Shown here one piece after another: positions 31,711 through 40,459 of a stretch of 48,998 nucleotides of DNA. A program made the position numbers and the translations under genes. The stretch's first letter is position 1. The number at the start of each line of letters is the position of its first letter. Under the pieces are notes generated by a model. The model ran no database searches. It was given only the letters and a program-made list of their open reading frames with translations, and had not been told where the DNA came from. Location: contig NZ_QXEC01000034.1 of assembly GCF_003583405.1 (NCBI RefSeq), forward strand, positions 1 through 48,998, given 5' to 3'. The DNA comes from Micromonospora radicis (GTDB taxonomy: Bacteria; Actinomycetota; Actinomycetes; Mycobacteriales; Micromonosporaceae).

Positions 31711-33165
31711 ATGTCCAGAGTTCTGGCCAGGATGAGCGCCGTGCTCGCCGCCCTCTTCCTGTTGTTGCTGCCCGCGGCGCAGGCACCCCGCGCCGAGGCC
31801 GCCGCGCTCGACCCGTTCACCGGATACCTGATGGCGCACTTCACCGGGGAGTCCGCCAACGGGGAGCAGATCTACCTCGCCCACAGCCGCGACGGGCTGA
31901 CCTGGCGCGACCTGAACAACGGCGCACCCGTCCTGCTCTCCACCCTCGGCACCCGCGGCGTGCGCGACCCGGCCCTGGTCCGCTCGCCCGCCGGCGACCG
32001 GTACTGGATCGTCGCCACCGACCTGCGCATCGCCAGCGGCACCTCGTGGAGCGACGCGCTGAACCGGGGCAGCACCTCACTTGTCGTCTGGGAGTCCCGC
32101 GACCTGGTGAACTGGTCCGCCCCCTGGATGATCAACGTGGCGGGTGCGATCCCCGGCGCCGGCAACGCCTGGGCGCCGGAGGCCATCTACAACCAGGCCA
32201 CCGGCGACTACGTTCTCTACTGGGCGACGAACTCCCCGCGCAACGGCGTCACCAAGAACCGAATCTGGTACGTCCGCACCGCCGACTTCCGTACCTTCAC
32301 CGCCCCGCAGCTCTACATCGAACGGCCTGGCGGCCAGGGCATCATCGACACCCAGATCATCGAGGTGCCGAACAGCGTCGGCGGCTACCGCTACTACCGG
32401 GCGTCCGCCGACGGACACATCCCGATCGAGGCCAGCAACTCGATCCTGGGCACCTGGACCAGCCTCGGCAACCTGGCACACCTGGGCATCTCCAACGGCA
32501 CCGGCGGCGGCAACATCGTCGAAGGTCCGATGTGGATGCAGTTCAACGACCGCGACGAATGGGCGTTGTACCTCGACCAGTTCGCCACCAACCGCGGCTA
32601 CCTGCCGGTCACCTCGACGAACCTGGGCAGCGTCAACAACTTCCGGATCCGGTCCGACTACAACATGGGCGCCAGCCGCAAGCGGCACGGCTCGATCCTG
32701 AACCTGACCGCCGCCGAGGAGAGCCGGGTGCTGGCCCGCTGGCCGAGCACCACCACGGTCAACCGGATCCAGGCGTACACCCACCAGGACCGGTACGTGC
32801 GGCACGCCAACTACGACGTACGCATAGACCCGAACGTCAGCCCCGCCCAGGACGCACAGTTCCGGGTGGTGCCCGGCCTGGCCAACAACTCCGGGTACGT
32901 GTCGTTCGAGTCGGTCAACTACCCCGGCTACTACCTGCGCCACTACGGCTTCGACTTCGTGCTGGCCGCCAACGACGGCAGTTCCATCTTCGCCGCCGAC
33001 GCCACCTTCCGTCAGGTCGCCGGCCTGGGCAACAGCGCCTGGCAGTCGTTCCAGTCGTTCAACTACCCCGACCGCCACATTCGCCATTACGACTACCAAC
33101 TCCGCCTGGACCAGATCACCGACGCCCAGTCCCGCAACGACGCCACCTTCCGCCTGACCTCGTAG
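31711..33165 (+). CDS. Secreted GH43-type arabinofuranosidase with AbfB domain
   Basis: A 484-residue exported enzyme. It has a Sec signal (MSRVLARMSAVLAALFLLLL, cleavage near AEAAA, about residue 30), then a five-bladed GH43-like catalytic domain: GEQIYLAHSRDGLTW, TRGVRDPALV (base Asp), AWAPEAIYN, and NIVEGPMWMQF (candidate acid). From about residue 350 an AbfB (CBM42) beta-trefoil follows, with repeats RYVRHANYDVRI, YYLRHYGFDFVL and RHIRHYDYQLRL that bind arabinofuranose side chains. It should strip arabinose from arabinoxylan or arabinan outside the cell. ATG 31711 follows AAGGAG. Dispersed repeat copy 3 lies after the stop. Confidence 0.92.
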   Translation: MSRVLARMSAVLAALFLLLLPAAQAPRAEAAALDPFTGYLMAHFTGESANGEQIYLAHSRDGLTWRDLNNGAPVLLSTLGTRGVRDPALVRSPAGDRYWIVATDLRIASGTSWSDALNRGSTSLVVWESRDLVNWSAPWMINVAGAIPGAGNAWAPEAIYNQATGDYVLYWATNSPRNGVTKNRIWYVRTADFRTFTAPQLYIERPGGQGIIDTQIIEVPNSVGGYRYYRASADGHIPIEASNSILGTWTSLGNLAHLGISNGTGGGNIVEGPMWMQFNDRDEWALYLDQFATNRGYLPVTSTNLGSVNNFRIRSDYNMGASRKRHGSILNLTAAEESRVLARWPSTTTVNRIQAYTHQDRYVRHANYDVRIDPNVSPAQDAQFRVVPGLANNSGYVSFESVNYPGYYLRHYGFDFVLAANDGSSIFAADATFRQVAGLGNSAWQSFQSFNYPDRHIRHYDYQLRLDQITDAQSRNDATFRLTS

Positions 33166-33234
33166 CCCACTTGTCCCCGTAATGGAGCGGGGCGCGCCGA
33201 GACGGATCGATGAGCAGACCCGCGACTGAACCCT

Positions 33235-33425
33235 GGGGTTGACGTTGGTCGGGATCTGCGACACAGCGGGACCGGTGCCGGATGATCGGCACCGGCACCC
33301 GTGGCTGGTGCGCCCGGGGACGGCGTGCCCGGGACGATCGCCTTCAGGACACTGATTTCACAGTGAAATAAAAGTTTCGCTATGAAATCACGCCTACCCA
33401 CGGATCTTCCGCCGGCCCGACGATC
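33235..33425 (-). repeat. Dispersed palindromic repeat, copy 3 (inverted)
   Basis: Read on the minus strand it gives GTGGGTAGGCGTGATTTCA, then hairpin arms GATTTCATAGCGAAA and TTTCACTGTGAAATC (33355-33390), then ACCAGCCACGG and CGATCATCCGGC, following the order of copies 1 and 2 but with many substitutions. It lies 70 bases after the GH43 stop and abuts a transposase remnant. Confidence 0.65.
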
Positions 33426-33465
33426 CGTAGGCAGTCAATGCCTGGCCCTTCCGCGCGTGACCCGG

Positions 33466-33622
33466 CCAATGAGCGCGTTTCGTCGTGGGTTTGGCTGGTC
33501 GGGCCGTGATGTAGGGCGAGGATGGCCTTGACGATCATGGTGGCGCGTCGTGGGCGGCAGCGGAGTTTGGTCAGGATCTTCCAGCCCTTGAGGGTGGCCA
33601 CGGCGCGTTCGCCGGCGGCGCT
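33466..33622 (-). pseudogene. C-terminal transposase remnant (IS5-like DDE)
   Basis: The minus frame reads GERAVATLKGWKILTKLRC, then RPRRATMIVKAILALHHG, the conserved C-terminal helix of DDE_Tnp_4/IS5-group transposases. Everything upstream of it is gone and replaced by the GNAT gene. About 45 residues are recognisable. Confidence 0.7.
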
Positions 33623-34314
33623 TGAAGGGCGGGCGGGGGATGCCGCGGGTGCAGGAGCGCTTCGGCCCCAACCGGCCGGAATCCGGCCGCGTGGAAGGCG
33701 CGCACACTGCGCGCGTTGCCGGCGGCCTGCTGGGACCAGACCGGCTGCCCGTCGGGCACCAGGTGCCGGGCGGCCGTGGCGAGCGCCCGACCCAGTCCCC
33801 GGTGGCGAAGCGCCTCGTCCACCTCGATCGCCGTCTCCCACCGGCCCGCCACCCCCCGACCCAGGATGAGCAGTCCACCCTCGGCGGCCCAGACCCGCAC
33901 GTCGTCGCGGCGACTACGTGCCCTGACCTCGCGGGGATGGTCGGCGGCGGTGAGTTCACGCAGTCGCAGCGGAGGCGGACCCGTCAGCGGGTCGGCGACG
34001 GTCAGCAGGTCGATGGTGTCGGTGGTCCGGCCGGTACGGTCCAGCAGCGCCGCCAGGAAGCGCGGATTCAGCGTGGCGGCCAGAGCGTCGCAGTCGAGAG
34101 CCGCCAGCACGCCCCGGACCCACCGGGGATCCTCGTCGACGAAGACCACCGAGTGCGCGGTGAAGGCGATCACTCCGGCGTCGCGGTGGCTCGGCTGTGG
34201 CAGCACGGTCACCCCGCCGTCCGGCGGCGGGAACCGTCCACCGGCCACCGCCGTCAGGATGTCGCCCAGCGTACGAGCAACCTCCGGCGGAGTACGGTCG
34301 TCAACGCGGGGCAT
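33571..34314 (-). CDS. GNAT-family acetyltransferase with chimeric C-terminus
   Basis: A 247-residue protein from ATG 34314 (GGAGG just upstream). The first 125 residues are an N-terminal half-domain (DILTAVAGGRF; VVFVDEDPRWVRGVLAAL). The C-terminal half is a GNAT domain: LLILGRGVAGRWETAIEVDEALRHRGLG with the acetyl-CoA loop, LVPDGQPVWSQQAAGNARS, and VRAFHAAGFRPVG. After EALLHP the frame runs into the transposase remnant and ends in SRAGRS, so the natural end was lost. The acceptor is unknown. The 190 bases between this and the next gene hold no feature I can support. Confidence 0.82.
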   Translation of the reverse strand: MPRVDDRTPPEVARTLGDILTAVAGGRFPPPDGGVTVLPQPSHRDAGVIAFTAHSVVFVDEDPRWVRGVLAALDCDALAATLNPRFLAALLDRTGRTTDTIDLLTVADPLTGPPPLRLRELTAADHPREVRARSRRDDVRVWAAEGGLLILGRGVAGRWETAIEVDEALRHRGLGRALATAARHLVPDGQPVWSQQAAGNARSVRAFHAAGFRPVGAEALLHPRHPPPALQAPPANAPWPPSRAGRS

Positions 34315-34503
34315 AGTCCTCCGTAGCGTGCACCACCAGCCGGAAACCCATCGGCATCCGTTGGTGGCGCGGCAGGCCGAGCACGGTGTAGTCGACGTGT
34401 GGCCGCCGGCACCGTCATGACAGCGCACGCTACAACCCCCGCGCCCGTGGCGCTGCCCGCGCCGCTCACGGACTGTCCGGCCGTCGGCCCAGAGCAGCCG
34501 GCC

Positions 34504-34971
34504 CTAGGCGGCGAGCAGCCGCTCGATCCGCTCGAACTCGGCGGCCATCTCGGGCTTGGCCAGAAAGTCGTCGAGATCGGCCGAGACCTGGAAGTCGACC
34601 TGCTCGACGGAGCGCAGCGCCAACTCGTAGAGTTCCTCGCGCCGGCCCGTTTCCAGGTACGTCGTCCAGTGTTCCAGCGCGGAGAGCGCGATCAGCAGCT
34701 CGGGATCCATGTCGCCGTCGCTGACGACACCATCGTCGACGCGGGTCAGTTGCGCCCGCAACTCGGACGCACTGGCGGTCAGGACGTTCTCCCGGGCGAT
34801 CGTGAACGCCGCCACCGCATCATCGTCCAGCTCGTCCTCGACACGGACGTCGTCCAGCTGTTCGCTGGCGACCAGCCGGTTGACCGTCTCGGCACCGAAG
34901 GCGCGGAGCCGGTCGTCGTCGGCGTCGGCGACCAGTTGACGGATGGCGGCTTCGAGTTCTCGGTATCGCAC
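34504..34971 (-). CDS. Hypothetical acidic helical protein
   Basis: A 155-residue, strongly acidic, all-helical protein from GTG 34971. Segments include RELEAAIRQLVADADDDRLR, ETVNRLVASEQLDD, ARENVLTASASELRAQL and EHWTTYLETGRREELYELAL. No membrane span or motif is seen. The shape and charge recall small immunity proteins, but no toxin lies beside it, so I make no assignment. It is divergent from the antiporter unit, with 145 bases between the two. Confidence 0.7.
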   Translation of the reverse strand: MRYRELEAAIRQLVADADDDRLRAFGAETVNRLVASEQLDDVRVEDELDDDAVAAFTIARENVLTASASELRAQLTRVDDGVVSDGDMDPELLIALSALEHWTTYLETGRREELYELALRSVEQVDFQVSADLDDFLAKPEMAAEFERIERLLAA

Positions 34972-35116
34972 CGCGGCAGTCTACGTACCGGCCACCACCT
35001 GGATCCCGTCGCCGTCGGCGCGGCTGACTCCGGTAGGACCGGCCTGGTTGGCCACAACCGGCCGGCAGGCTCGTACCATTGCGCAGAGACCGGGACCGCG
35101 CGGCGGGGAGGGACCC

Positions 35117-35344
35117 ATGGGTAAAGGGATCTACGTGCAGGAACTGCCGGGAATCGGCAAACGGTACGACGTCGATCTGGGCAGCAACACCCAGCGGATC
35201 TCCATCGTGGTACGCCGTGACGGTGCCCGCGACCTCTACGTCTTCGCCGCCGGGGCGGACGACCCGGTGGCGGTGATCGAGATGTCGGAGGAGCAGGCCC
35301 GCAAGGTGGGCGCGCTGCTGGCCGGCACGTACTTCTCCGAGTAG
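35117..35344 (+). CDS. Short cation:proton antiporter regulatory subunit
   Basis: 75 residues from ATG 35117, preceded by GGGGAGGGA. The sequence VQELPGIGKRYDVDLGS, RISIVVRRDGARDLYVF and DDPVAVIEMSEEQARKVGALL is the N-terminal domain of KhtT-like antiporter regulators. The RCK_C ligand-binding domain that normally follows is absent, so this is a half-length version (family members are about 160 residues). It stands 52 bases ahead of the antiporter gene and should gate or assemble with it. Confidence 0.85.
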   Translation: MGKGIYVQELPGIGKRYDVDLGSNTQRISIVVRRDGARDLYVFAAGADDPVAVIEMSEEQARKVGALLAGTYFSE

Positions 35345-35396
35345 CCCCGGCCGCCTCCCGTCGTTCCCTCTCCAGCCCACTCCAGGAGTCCCCACC

Positions 35397-36875
35397 GTGC
35401 ACGCTGACCTCGTGGGCTTCGGCGCCCTCGTGTTGATCGCGGGGTTGCTGGCCCGCTTCGGTCGCCGGATCAACCTGCCCACCGTGCCGTTCTTCATGCT
35501 GGCCGGCATCATGCTCGGGCCCGGTACGCCCGGTCCGGTGCTGGTCGCCCACCCCGAGGACCTGAGCCTGCTCGCCTCGCTCGGCCTGGTGCTGCTGCTG
35601 TTCCACCTGGGCGTCGAGTTCCCGGTGGAGCAGGTGCTGGGCAGCGGTAAACGGCTGTTCGTCGCGGCGGGGGCGTACATCGCCCTCAACGTCGGCGCGG
35701 GTCTGCTCTTCGGGTACGCGCTGGGCTGGGGCGGCTACGAGGCGTTCGTGGTGGCCGGCGCGCTCGGCATCTCCTCGTCGGCCATCGTCACCAAGCTGCT
35801 CATCGAGCTACGCCGGCTGGCCAACGCGGAGACCCCGGTCATCCTCGGCATCATCGTGATCGAGGACCTGTTCCTCGCCCTGTACCTGGCGCTGCTGTCG
35901 CCGCTGCTCTCCGGTGCCGGCTCGGCGGGCGAGTTGACCCTGCGCATCGGGCTCAGCTTCGCGTACCTGGTGGTGCTCTTCGCCGTGGCCCGGTTCGGCG
36001 CCCGATGGGTCGGCAAGATCATCGACAGTAACGAGGACGAACTGCTGGCCATCCTGATGGTCGGGCTGGTGGTGCTGGTCGCCGGCATCTCGGCCGAGAT
36101 CGGTGTCTCCGACGCCATCGGCGCGCTGATGATCGGCCTGGTGGTGTCCCGTACCCCGATCCGGGAACGGGTCGAACGCCTGGTCCTGCCGTTGCGCGAC
36201 GTCTTCGCGGCGGTGTTCTTCGTGGTGTTCGGGCTGAGCATCAACGTCAGCGCGATCGGCTCGGTGGCGCTGCCGGTGCTGCTGGCGGTCCTGCTGACCC
36301 TGGCGACCAACGTGCTGGCCGGTCTGATCGCCGGCCGGTTGTTCGGCCTCAACCAGCGCGGCGCGGCCAACGTCGGCCTGACCGTGCTGGGTCGGGGCGA
36401 GTTCTCCCTGATCCTGGCCACCCTCGCGCTGGCCGCCGGGCTGGACGCCCGGCTCGGCCCGTTCATCGCCCTGTACGTGCTGGTGCTCGCCGTACTCAGT
36501 CCACTGCTGGCGGCGAACTCGCGCTACCTGGCCCGGATCATCCCCGACCGGCTGCTGCACTCCAGTTGGCGGTACGTGCGGGAGGAGACCATCAGCACCG
36601 CCTGCACCCACCTGGACCGGATCCAGATCACCGAGTCCGACGCGGAGGCGTGCCCGCAGTGTGTGGAGACCGGCGACGACTGGGTGCAACTGCGGATGTG
36701 CCTGACCTGCGGCGCGGTGGGGTGTTGCAGCGACTCGGTCAACAACCACGCCGAGCAGCACTACCGGCAGACCGGGCACCCGCTGATCCGGTCGTTGGAG
36801 CCGGGGGAGGACTGGCGCTACTGCTACATCGACGGCGCTCTGGTCCGCGAACCGATGGGCGCCACCCGGGAGTGA
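35397..36875 (+). CDS. CPA2 cation:proton antiporter with C-terminal UBP zinc finger
   Basis: A 492-residue inner-membrane antiporter fused to a zinc finger. Residues 1-385 contain about 12-13 membrane segments of the KefB/CPA2 type: FMLAGIMLGPGTPGPVL, ALGISSSAIVTKLLIEL, LTVLGRGEFSLILATLALAA. Residues about 400-485 form a UBP-type finger: CTHLDRI, CPQC, WVQLRMCLTCGAVGCC, HAEQHYRQTGHPL, WRYCYIDG, with the full set of Cys and His ligands. In eukaryotes this finger binds ubiquitin tails; in bacteria its role is unknown. GTG 35397 follows CAGGAG. The small upstream gene encodes its likely regulator. Confidence 0.9.
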   Translation: MHADLVGFGALVLIAGLLARFGRRINLPTVPFFMLAGIMLGPGTPGPVLVAHPEDLSLLASLGLVLLLFHLGVEFPVEQVLGSGKRLFVAAGAYIALNVGAGLLFGYALGWGGYEAFVVAGALGISSSAIVTKLLIELRRLANAETPVILGIIVIEDLFLALYLALLSPLLSGAGSAGELTLRIGLSFAYLVVLFAVARFGARWVGKIIDSNEDELLAILMVGLVVLVAGISAEIGVSDAIGALMIGLVVSRTPIRERVERLVLPLRDVFAAVFFVVFGLSINVSAIGSVALPVLLAVLLTLATNVLAGLIAGRLFGLNQRGAANVGLTVLGRGEFSLILATLALAAGLDARLGPFIALYVLVLAVLSPLLAANSRYLARIIPDRLLHSSWRYVREETISTACTHLDRIQITESDAEACPQCVETGDDWVQLRMCLTCGAVGCCSDSVNNHAEQHYRQTGHPLIRSLEPGEDWRYCYIDGALVREPMGATRE

Positions 36876-36912
36876 CCGGGTGGCGGGGAGCCGTCGCGTC
36901 GGCTGCTGCGCC

Positions 36913-38739
36913 TCAGTCGAGGCGGTAGACCAGCGCGCCGGCTATCTCCTCCCGGGTGATGCCGAGGCCGTCCACCGGCCGGCTGGTGATGCCGTCCCAC
37001 GGCGTACCGGCGAGCCGGTCCGGCAGCACGACCACCGACCGGATGCCGACCTGCCGCAGGTACGCGATGCTGGCCCGATCGGGGAAGGTGGTGCTCGCGG
37101 TGCGGATCTGCTGTTGACCGGCCGGCACGAAGGTGACGTAACCGTTGGCGACGCGGGGGAACCCGTCGGTCGACCAGAGCATGACGTGCGCGTCGGAGAA
37201 GCTGTCGCTGGGCAGGACCAGCAGCGGGTCGGGCGCCGACCGGAGCGCTGCCGGGGCGGTCGGCACGGTGGGGTGCGGGGTGCGGTTGACACCCTCGACC
37301 AGGACCAGCAGCAACGGCACCACGAGCAGGATCCGCCCCGCCAGTCGTGGCCACCTGAGGGTGGGAAGCTGCCGTCCGAACTCCGTGATCGCGCCCGCCG
37401 CCAGCACGGCGAGCAGCAGACTCGTCCACACCATGAGCCGCCCCGGGGTGCGTAGCGCGTCCCAGCCGGGAAGCAGCCGCGACAGCGTCAGGTACCCCGG
37501 ATCGCCCTGGCCGACGAGGTTGGTGCCCAGCCCGAGCGCACCGCTGACCAGTACCCCGAGCCCGAGCAGTACGCGGTGCCGGACCCGGAACACCGAGTAG
37601 CTCAGCCCGGCCACCGCCAACATGATCAACGTGACGCCGGGCAGCAGGGTCATCTCCGGCGGCCAGGACAGCTGGGCGCGGGCGGCGGCGAAGTGTTCAC
37701 CCCAGAGCCACGAGTCCGCGGGCGCGACGAGGTATCCCCGCAGGGGTGGTGAGAACATCTCCGTCCAGGCCAGGTCCCGGCTCGCCTCCGGATTCAGCTC
37801 GACCACCCGCAGGTAGGTGGTGCCCAGCCAGACGCACACCGCAGCGAAGGCGGCGCCGCCCACCAGGTTGGCCAGCACCACCCGGCGGCCCAGCACCCAT
37901 CGGCCGGTCCGCCACCGGGCCCACCCGACCGCGGCGAGGACCACCAGCCCGGTTCCGGCCAGGAAGTACACCAGCGGCAGGCCGATCGCGAGGCCGAGGC
38001 ACACCTGCCAGGCCGCGACAAGCCAACCGGCCACGACCCATCCGGGTCGGTGCCGCGCCGGTCGGTGGCCGTCCCGCAGGGACCAGCCGTGGCCGCGGGC
38101 CAGCATCGCCAGGCACAGGGCGATGCCGCCGATGGAGAGGACGTTCAGGTGCCCGCTGTGGGCGAGCCGCCACGGCGCGAAGGCCCAGGCCACGCCCGCC
38201 ACGGCCGCCGCCGTCCGGATGCCACCCAGCTGGCGTACCAGCGCGTACGCCCCGACGAAGGCGAGTGCGTGGGCCAGCACGTAGAGCAGGTTGTAGCGGA
38301 ACAGGGCGGCCTCGACGCCGTGGCCGAACAGGCCGGCCAGCGCGTAGCCGGGCATGCTGTCGGTGTAGGCGAACGTGTACGACGCCGGGAAGAACGTGTT
38401 GGAGTGCCAGAGGCTGAGCGGGTCGGTGCTCAGGGCGTGCCCGGCCCAGGCGACCTGCCATGCCTGGAGTGTGGGATCGCCGGCATCGCCCGGAATCGTG
38501 GTGAACGGATGCCGCAGGGTCGGCCAGGTGAGCAGGACGGCCAACGCGACGCCAGCGACAGCCGCCAGCGTCCACTCGTGGCGCAGCGAGCGCGACGTCA
38601 GTCGGGCGGCGGCGGCGAACCGGCCCTGCCGGTGCTGGGGCGGCTTCGGTTCTGCCTGCTCCTGGTCGTCCGGCTCTTGGTCGTCCTGCCGGCGGTCGAC
38701 GGACGAGGTTCCGGCAAGCTTTCGACGAATCGCCTGCAC
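36913..38739 (-). CDS. Large polytopic membrane protein, glycosyltransferase-like
   Basis: A 608-residue protein. GTG 38739 has GGGAGGA four bases upstream. A basic cytoplasmic N-terminus (about 55 residues) is followed by about 12 membrane segments, with a first extracytoplasmic loop rich in Asp/Trp (TTIPGDAGDPTLQAWQVAW, then LWHSNTFFP) as in GT-C-type and YfhO/DUF2079-like proteins. The C-terminal 110 residues form a soluble domain (LVLPSDSFSDAHVMLWSTDG; IAYLRQVGIRSVVVLPD). A role in cell-envelope glycan assembly is plausible but unproven. A small hairpin (CGCCTC/GAGGCG) at 36907-36922 overlaps the convergent gene ends. Confidence 0.8.
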   Translation of the reverse strand: MQAIRRKLAGTSSVDRRQDDQEPDDQEQAEPKPPQHRQGRFAAAARLTSRSLRHEWTLAAVAGVALAVLLTWPTLRHPFTTIPGDAGDPTLQAWQVAWAGHALSTDPLSLWHSNTFFPASYTFAYTDSMPGYALAGLFGHGVEAALFRYNLLYVLAHALAFVGAYALVRQLGGIRTAAAVAGVAWAFAPWRLAHSGHLNVLSIGGIALCLAMLARGHGWSLRDGHRPARHRPGWVVAGWLVAAWQVCLGLAIGLPLVYFLAGTGLVVLAAVGWARWRTGRWVLGRRVVLANLVGGAAFAAVCVWLGTTYLRVVELNPEASRDLAWTEMFSPPLRGYLVAPADSWLWGEHFAAARAQLSWPPEMTLLPGVTLIMLAVAGLSYSVFRVRHRVLLGLGVLVSGALGLGTNLVGQGDPGYLTLSRLLPGWDALRTPGRLMVWTSLLLAVLAAGAITEFGRQLPTLRWPRLAGRILLVVPLLLVLVEGVNRTPHPTVPTAPAALRSAPDPLLVLPSDSFSDAHVMLWSTDGFPRVANGYVTFVPAGQQQIRTASTTFPDRASIAYLRQVGIRSVVVLPDRLAGTPWDGITSRPVDGLGITREEIAGALVYRLD

Positions 38740-38785
38740 GTATCCTCCCGTCGATGTCCGGCGCCGAGCCCATAGCGTCGCATCG

Positions 38786-38832
38786 ATCGGATGATAATAG
38801 CCATGGCCAATGGCCACCGATACTTTCGAAAG
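38786..38832 (-). promoter_or_regulatory. Promoter region of the large membrane protein
   Basis: A consensus-like -10 TATTAT (minus strand, 38799-38794) lies about 55 bases before the GTG at 38739. Upstream is a perfect 10-bp palindrome CTTTCGAAAG (38823-38832) where a -35 or operator would be. This AT-rich spot stands out in its surroundings. Confidence 0.5.
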
Positions 38833-38893
38833 GGCCTACCGGCCCTCGATCCCATCGTTCGGGAAGCGGGAGAAACGGTGAGAGTGGTCCCGC

Positions 38894-39607
38894 TCAACGT
38901 CCGGCTGGCCGGGGCGTACCCATCCGGCTCAGGCCGGAGCCGTGCTCGACCAGGGGCGCGACGAGCGCGGCCAGCACTCCGCCGAGCAGCGGGAAGACGA
39001 TGAACACCCAGAGCTGTCGCAGCGCGTCCCCGCCTTCGAAGATCGCCGGGCCGAAGGCCCGCGCGGGGTTCACCGCCGCGCCGGTCAGGGCGACCCCGGC
39101 CAGGTTCGCCACGCCCAGCGCCAGGCCGATCGCCAGGCCGGCGAAGCCCGACAGGTCCGTGCTGCGCTTGCCCACCACCAGCACCACCAGGACGAACAGG
39201 AAGGTCAGCACGGTTTCCAGCAGCATCGCCCCGCCGGCGTTGATGTGCGTGCCGTACGCGTTGGCGCCCAGCATCCCGGTCTGGTCGGTCACCCCACCCC
39301 AGCGCACCAGCACCCAGAGCAGGAAGGCCGCCACCGCGGCACCGGCGAACTGGGCGATCCAGTAGGCCACCGCGCCGAGCGGTGAGATCTTGCCGGAGAG
39401 CAGCACGCCGAGGGTGACCGCCGGGTTCACGTGGCTACCGGAGAGTTGACCGATCGTGTAGACCAGCGCGAGCATCACGAACCCGAACGCCAGCGAGACC
39501 ACCACGACGCCGCCCTCGACGCGGGCGGCGACCGCGCTGCCCACGCCGAGGAAGACCAGCAGGAAGGTGCCGATGAACTCGGCCACGTAGCGCCTGACGT
39601 CGACCAT
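38894..39607 (-). CDS. Aquaporin (MIP family channel)
   Basis: A 237-residue channel with six membrane segments and the two half-helix motifs, HVNPAVTLGVLL and AVNPARAFGPAI, that form the pore. YVAEFIGTFLLVFLGVGSA is the typical first segment. The pattern is nearer the water-specific AqpZ group than glycerol facilitators (short loops, AVNPARAFGP). I use ATG 39607 (MVDVRRY); a GTG 18 bases upstream is possible. The 150 bases after the stop contain the next promoter. Confidence 0.92.
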   Translation of the reverse strand: MVDVRRYVAEFIGTFLLVFLGVGSAVAARVEGGVVVVSLAFGFVMLALVYTIGQLSGSHVNPAVTLGVLLSGKISPLGAVAYWIAQFAGAAVAAFLLWVLVRWGGVTDQTGMLGANAYGTHINAGGAMLLETVLTFLFVLVVLVVGKRSTDLSGFAGLAIGLALGVANLAGVALTGAAVNPARAFGPAIFEGGDALRQLWVFIVFPLLGGVLAALVAPLVEHGSGLSRMGTPRPAGR

Positions 39608-39691
39608 GCCGCCAGTCTTGCCCACTCCGCTCGCCGGGGTGGACGTTTCCGCTGTTCATGGGTGCTGCGGGCGGGTATCGAGCGTAGGCCG

Positions 39692-40306
39692 TCAGCGGTC
39701 AGTGCAACGTCGGCGGCCGAGTCCGGGGGCGAACCGGCCGACCCGGGCGGCGTACGCGGCGTAGCTCGGGCCGTGCACCCGGCGCAGGTACGGCTCCTCG
39801 ACGGCACGCACCTGTGCCTGCACCGATCCGATCAGCACGACCATGGCGGCCAGCGCGACCGGGTTCGCCACCATGAGCGCCAGTCCGGCGCTGGTCACCA
39901 TCATGGCGGCGAAGATCGGGTTGCGGGTCAGCGCGAACGCGCCGGTGGTGACCAGCGTGGTGCGTTCGGTCGGGTCGACACCGACGCGCCACGCGGTACC
40001 CATCTGGAGTTGTGCGCCGAGGGTGCCGGTGAGCCCGGCCACCGCCAGCGTCAGCCCGGCGGCCTGGATCCCGCCGTGGTCCAGCGCGTCGACCCGGGGT
40101 AGCCCGCCGAGACCGGCGATCGGTCCGGCCAGGCCGAGCAGCAGGGCGAGCAGGAACGCCGTCTTGGCCCACCAGGCCGTCGAACCGACCGGGCCGGCGT
40201 GCAGGCGCAGCCCGCTGTCGCCGGTGGCCCGCCACTGGGCCACGCTGCGCCAGCCGAACGCCAGGGCGAGGCCGACCACGTACAGCCCCAGTGCGAGTCC
40301 GGTCAT
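39692..40306 (-). CDS. ICMT-like integral membrane methyltransferase
   Basis: A 204-residue membrane protein with four to five spans. The C-terminal half holds the isoprenylcysteine carboxyl methyltransferase / PEMT pattern: WRVGVDPTERTTLVTTGAFAL, TRNPIF, VRAVEEPYLRRVHGPSYAAY and VGRFAPG, which form the S-adenosylmethionine site. Bacterial members methylate lipids or small molecules; the substrate is unknown. ATG 40306. Confidence 0.88.
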   Translation of the reverse strand: MTGLALGLYVVGLALAFGWRSVAQWRATGDSGLRLHAGPVGSTAWWAKTAFLLALLLGLAGPIAGLGGLPRVDALDHGGIQAAGLTLAVAGLTGTLGAQLQMGTAWRVGVDPTERTTLVTTGAFALTRNPIFAAMMVTSAGLALMVANPVALAAMVVLIGSVQAQVRAVEEPYLRRVHGPSYAAYAARVGRFAPGLGRRRCTDR

Positions 40307-40364
40307 CAGGCGCCGCCCGCCTGTGCCTGCGGCCTCGGTGCCGGACCGTGCGGTGACCGGAGGT

Positions 40365-40440
40365 GGCCGAAGGCAACTATGTGGTCACATGGCAATGTAT
40401 GCATGAGTCAACCGTACAGCAATCGATGTATTCATTGGAA
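40365..40440 (-). promoter_or_regulatory. AT-rich regulatory region of the ICMT-like gene
   Basis: Contains ATGTG-GT-CACAT (40379-40390), two related blocks AATGTATGCATGA and GATGTATTCATTG, and a minus-strand TTGACT as a candidate -35. A matching -10 at standard spacing is not clear, so an activator or MerR-type long spacer may be involved. It separates the FGGY kinase stop from the ICMT-like gene. Confidence 0.4.
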
Positions 40441-40459
40441 GCTGTACCGCTGGGGGGTG

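Noticed and set aside
31092..33182. 696-codon plus-strand frame over the GH43 gene
   Set aside because: Out-of-phase shadow of the arabinofuranosidase and of the hydrolase before it; His/Arg-rich without motifs.
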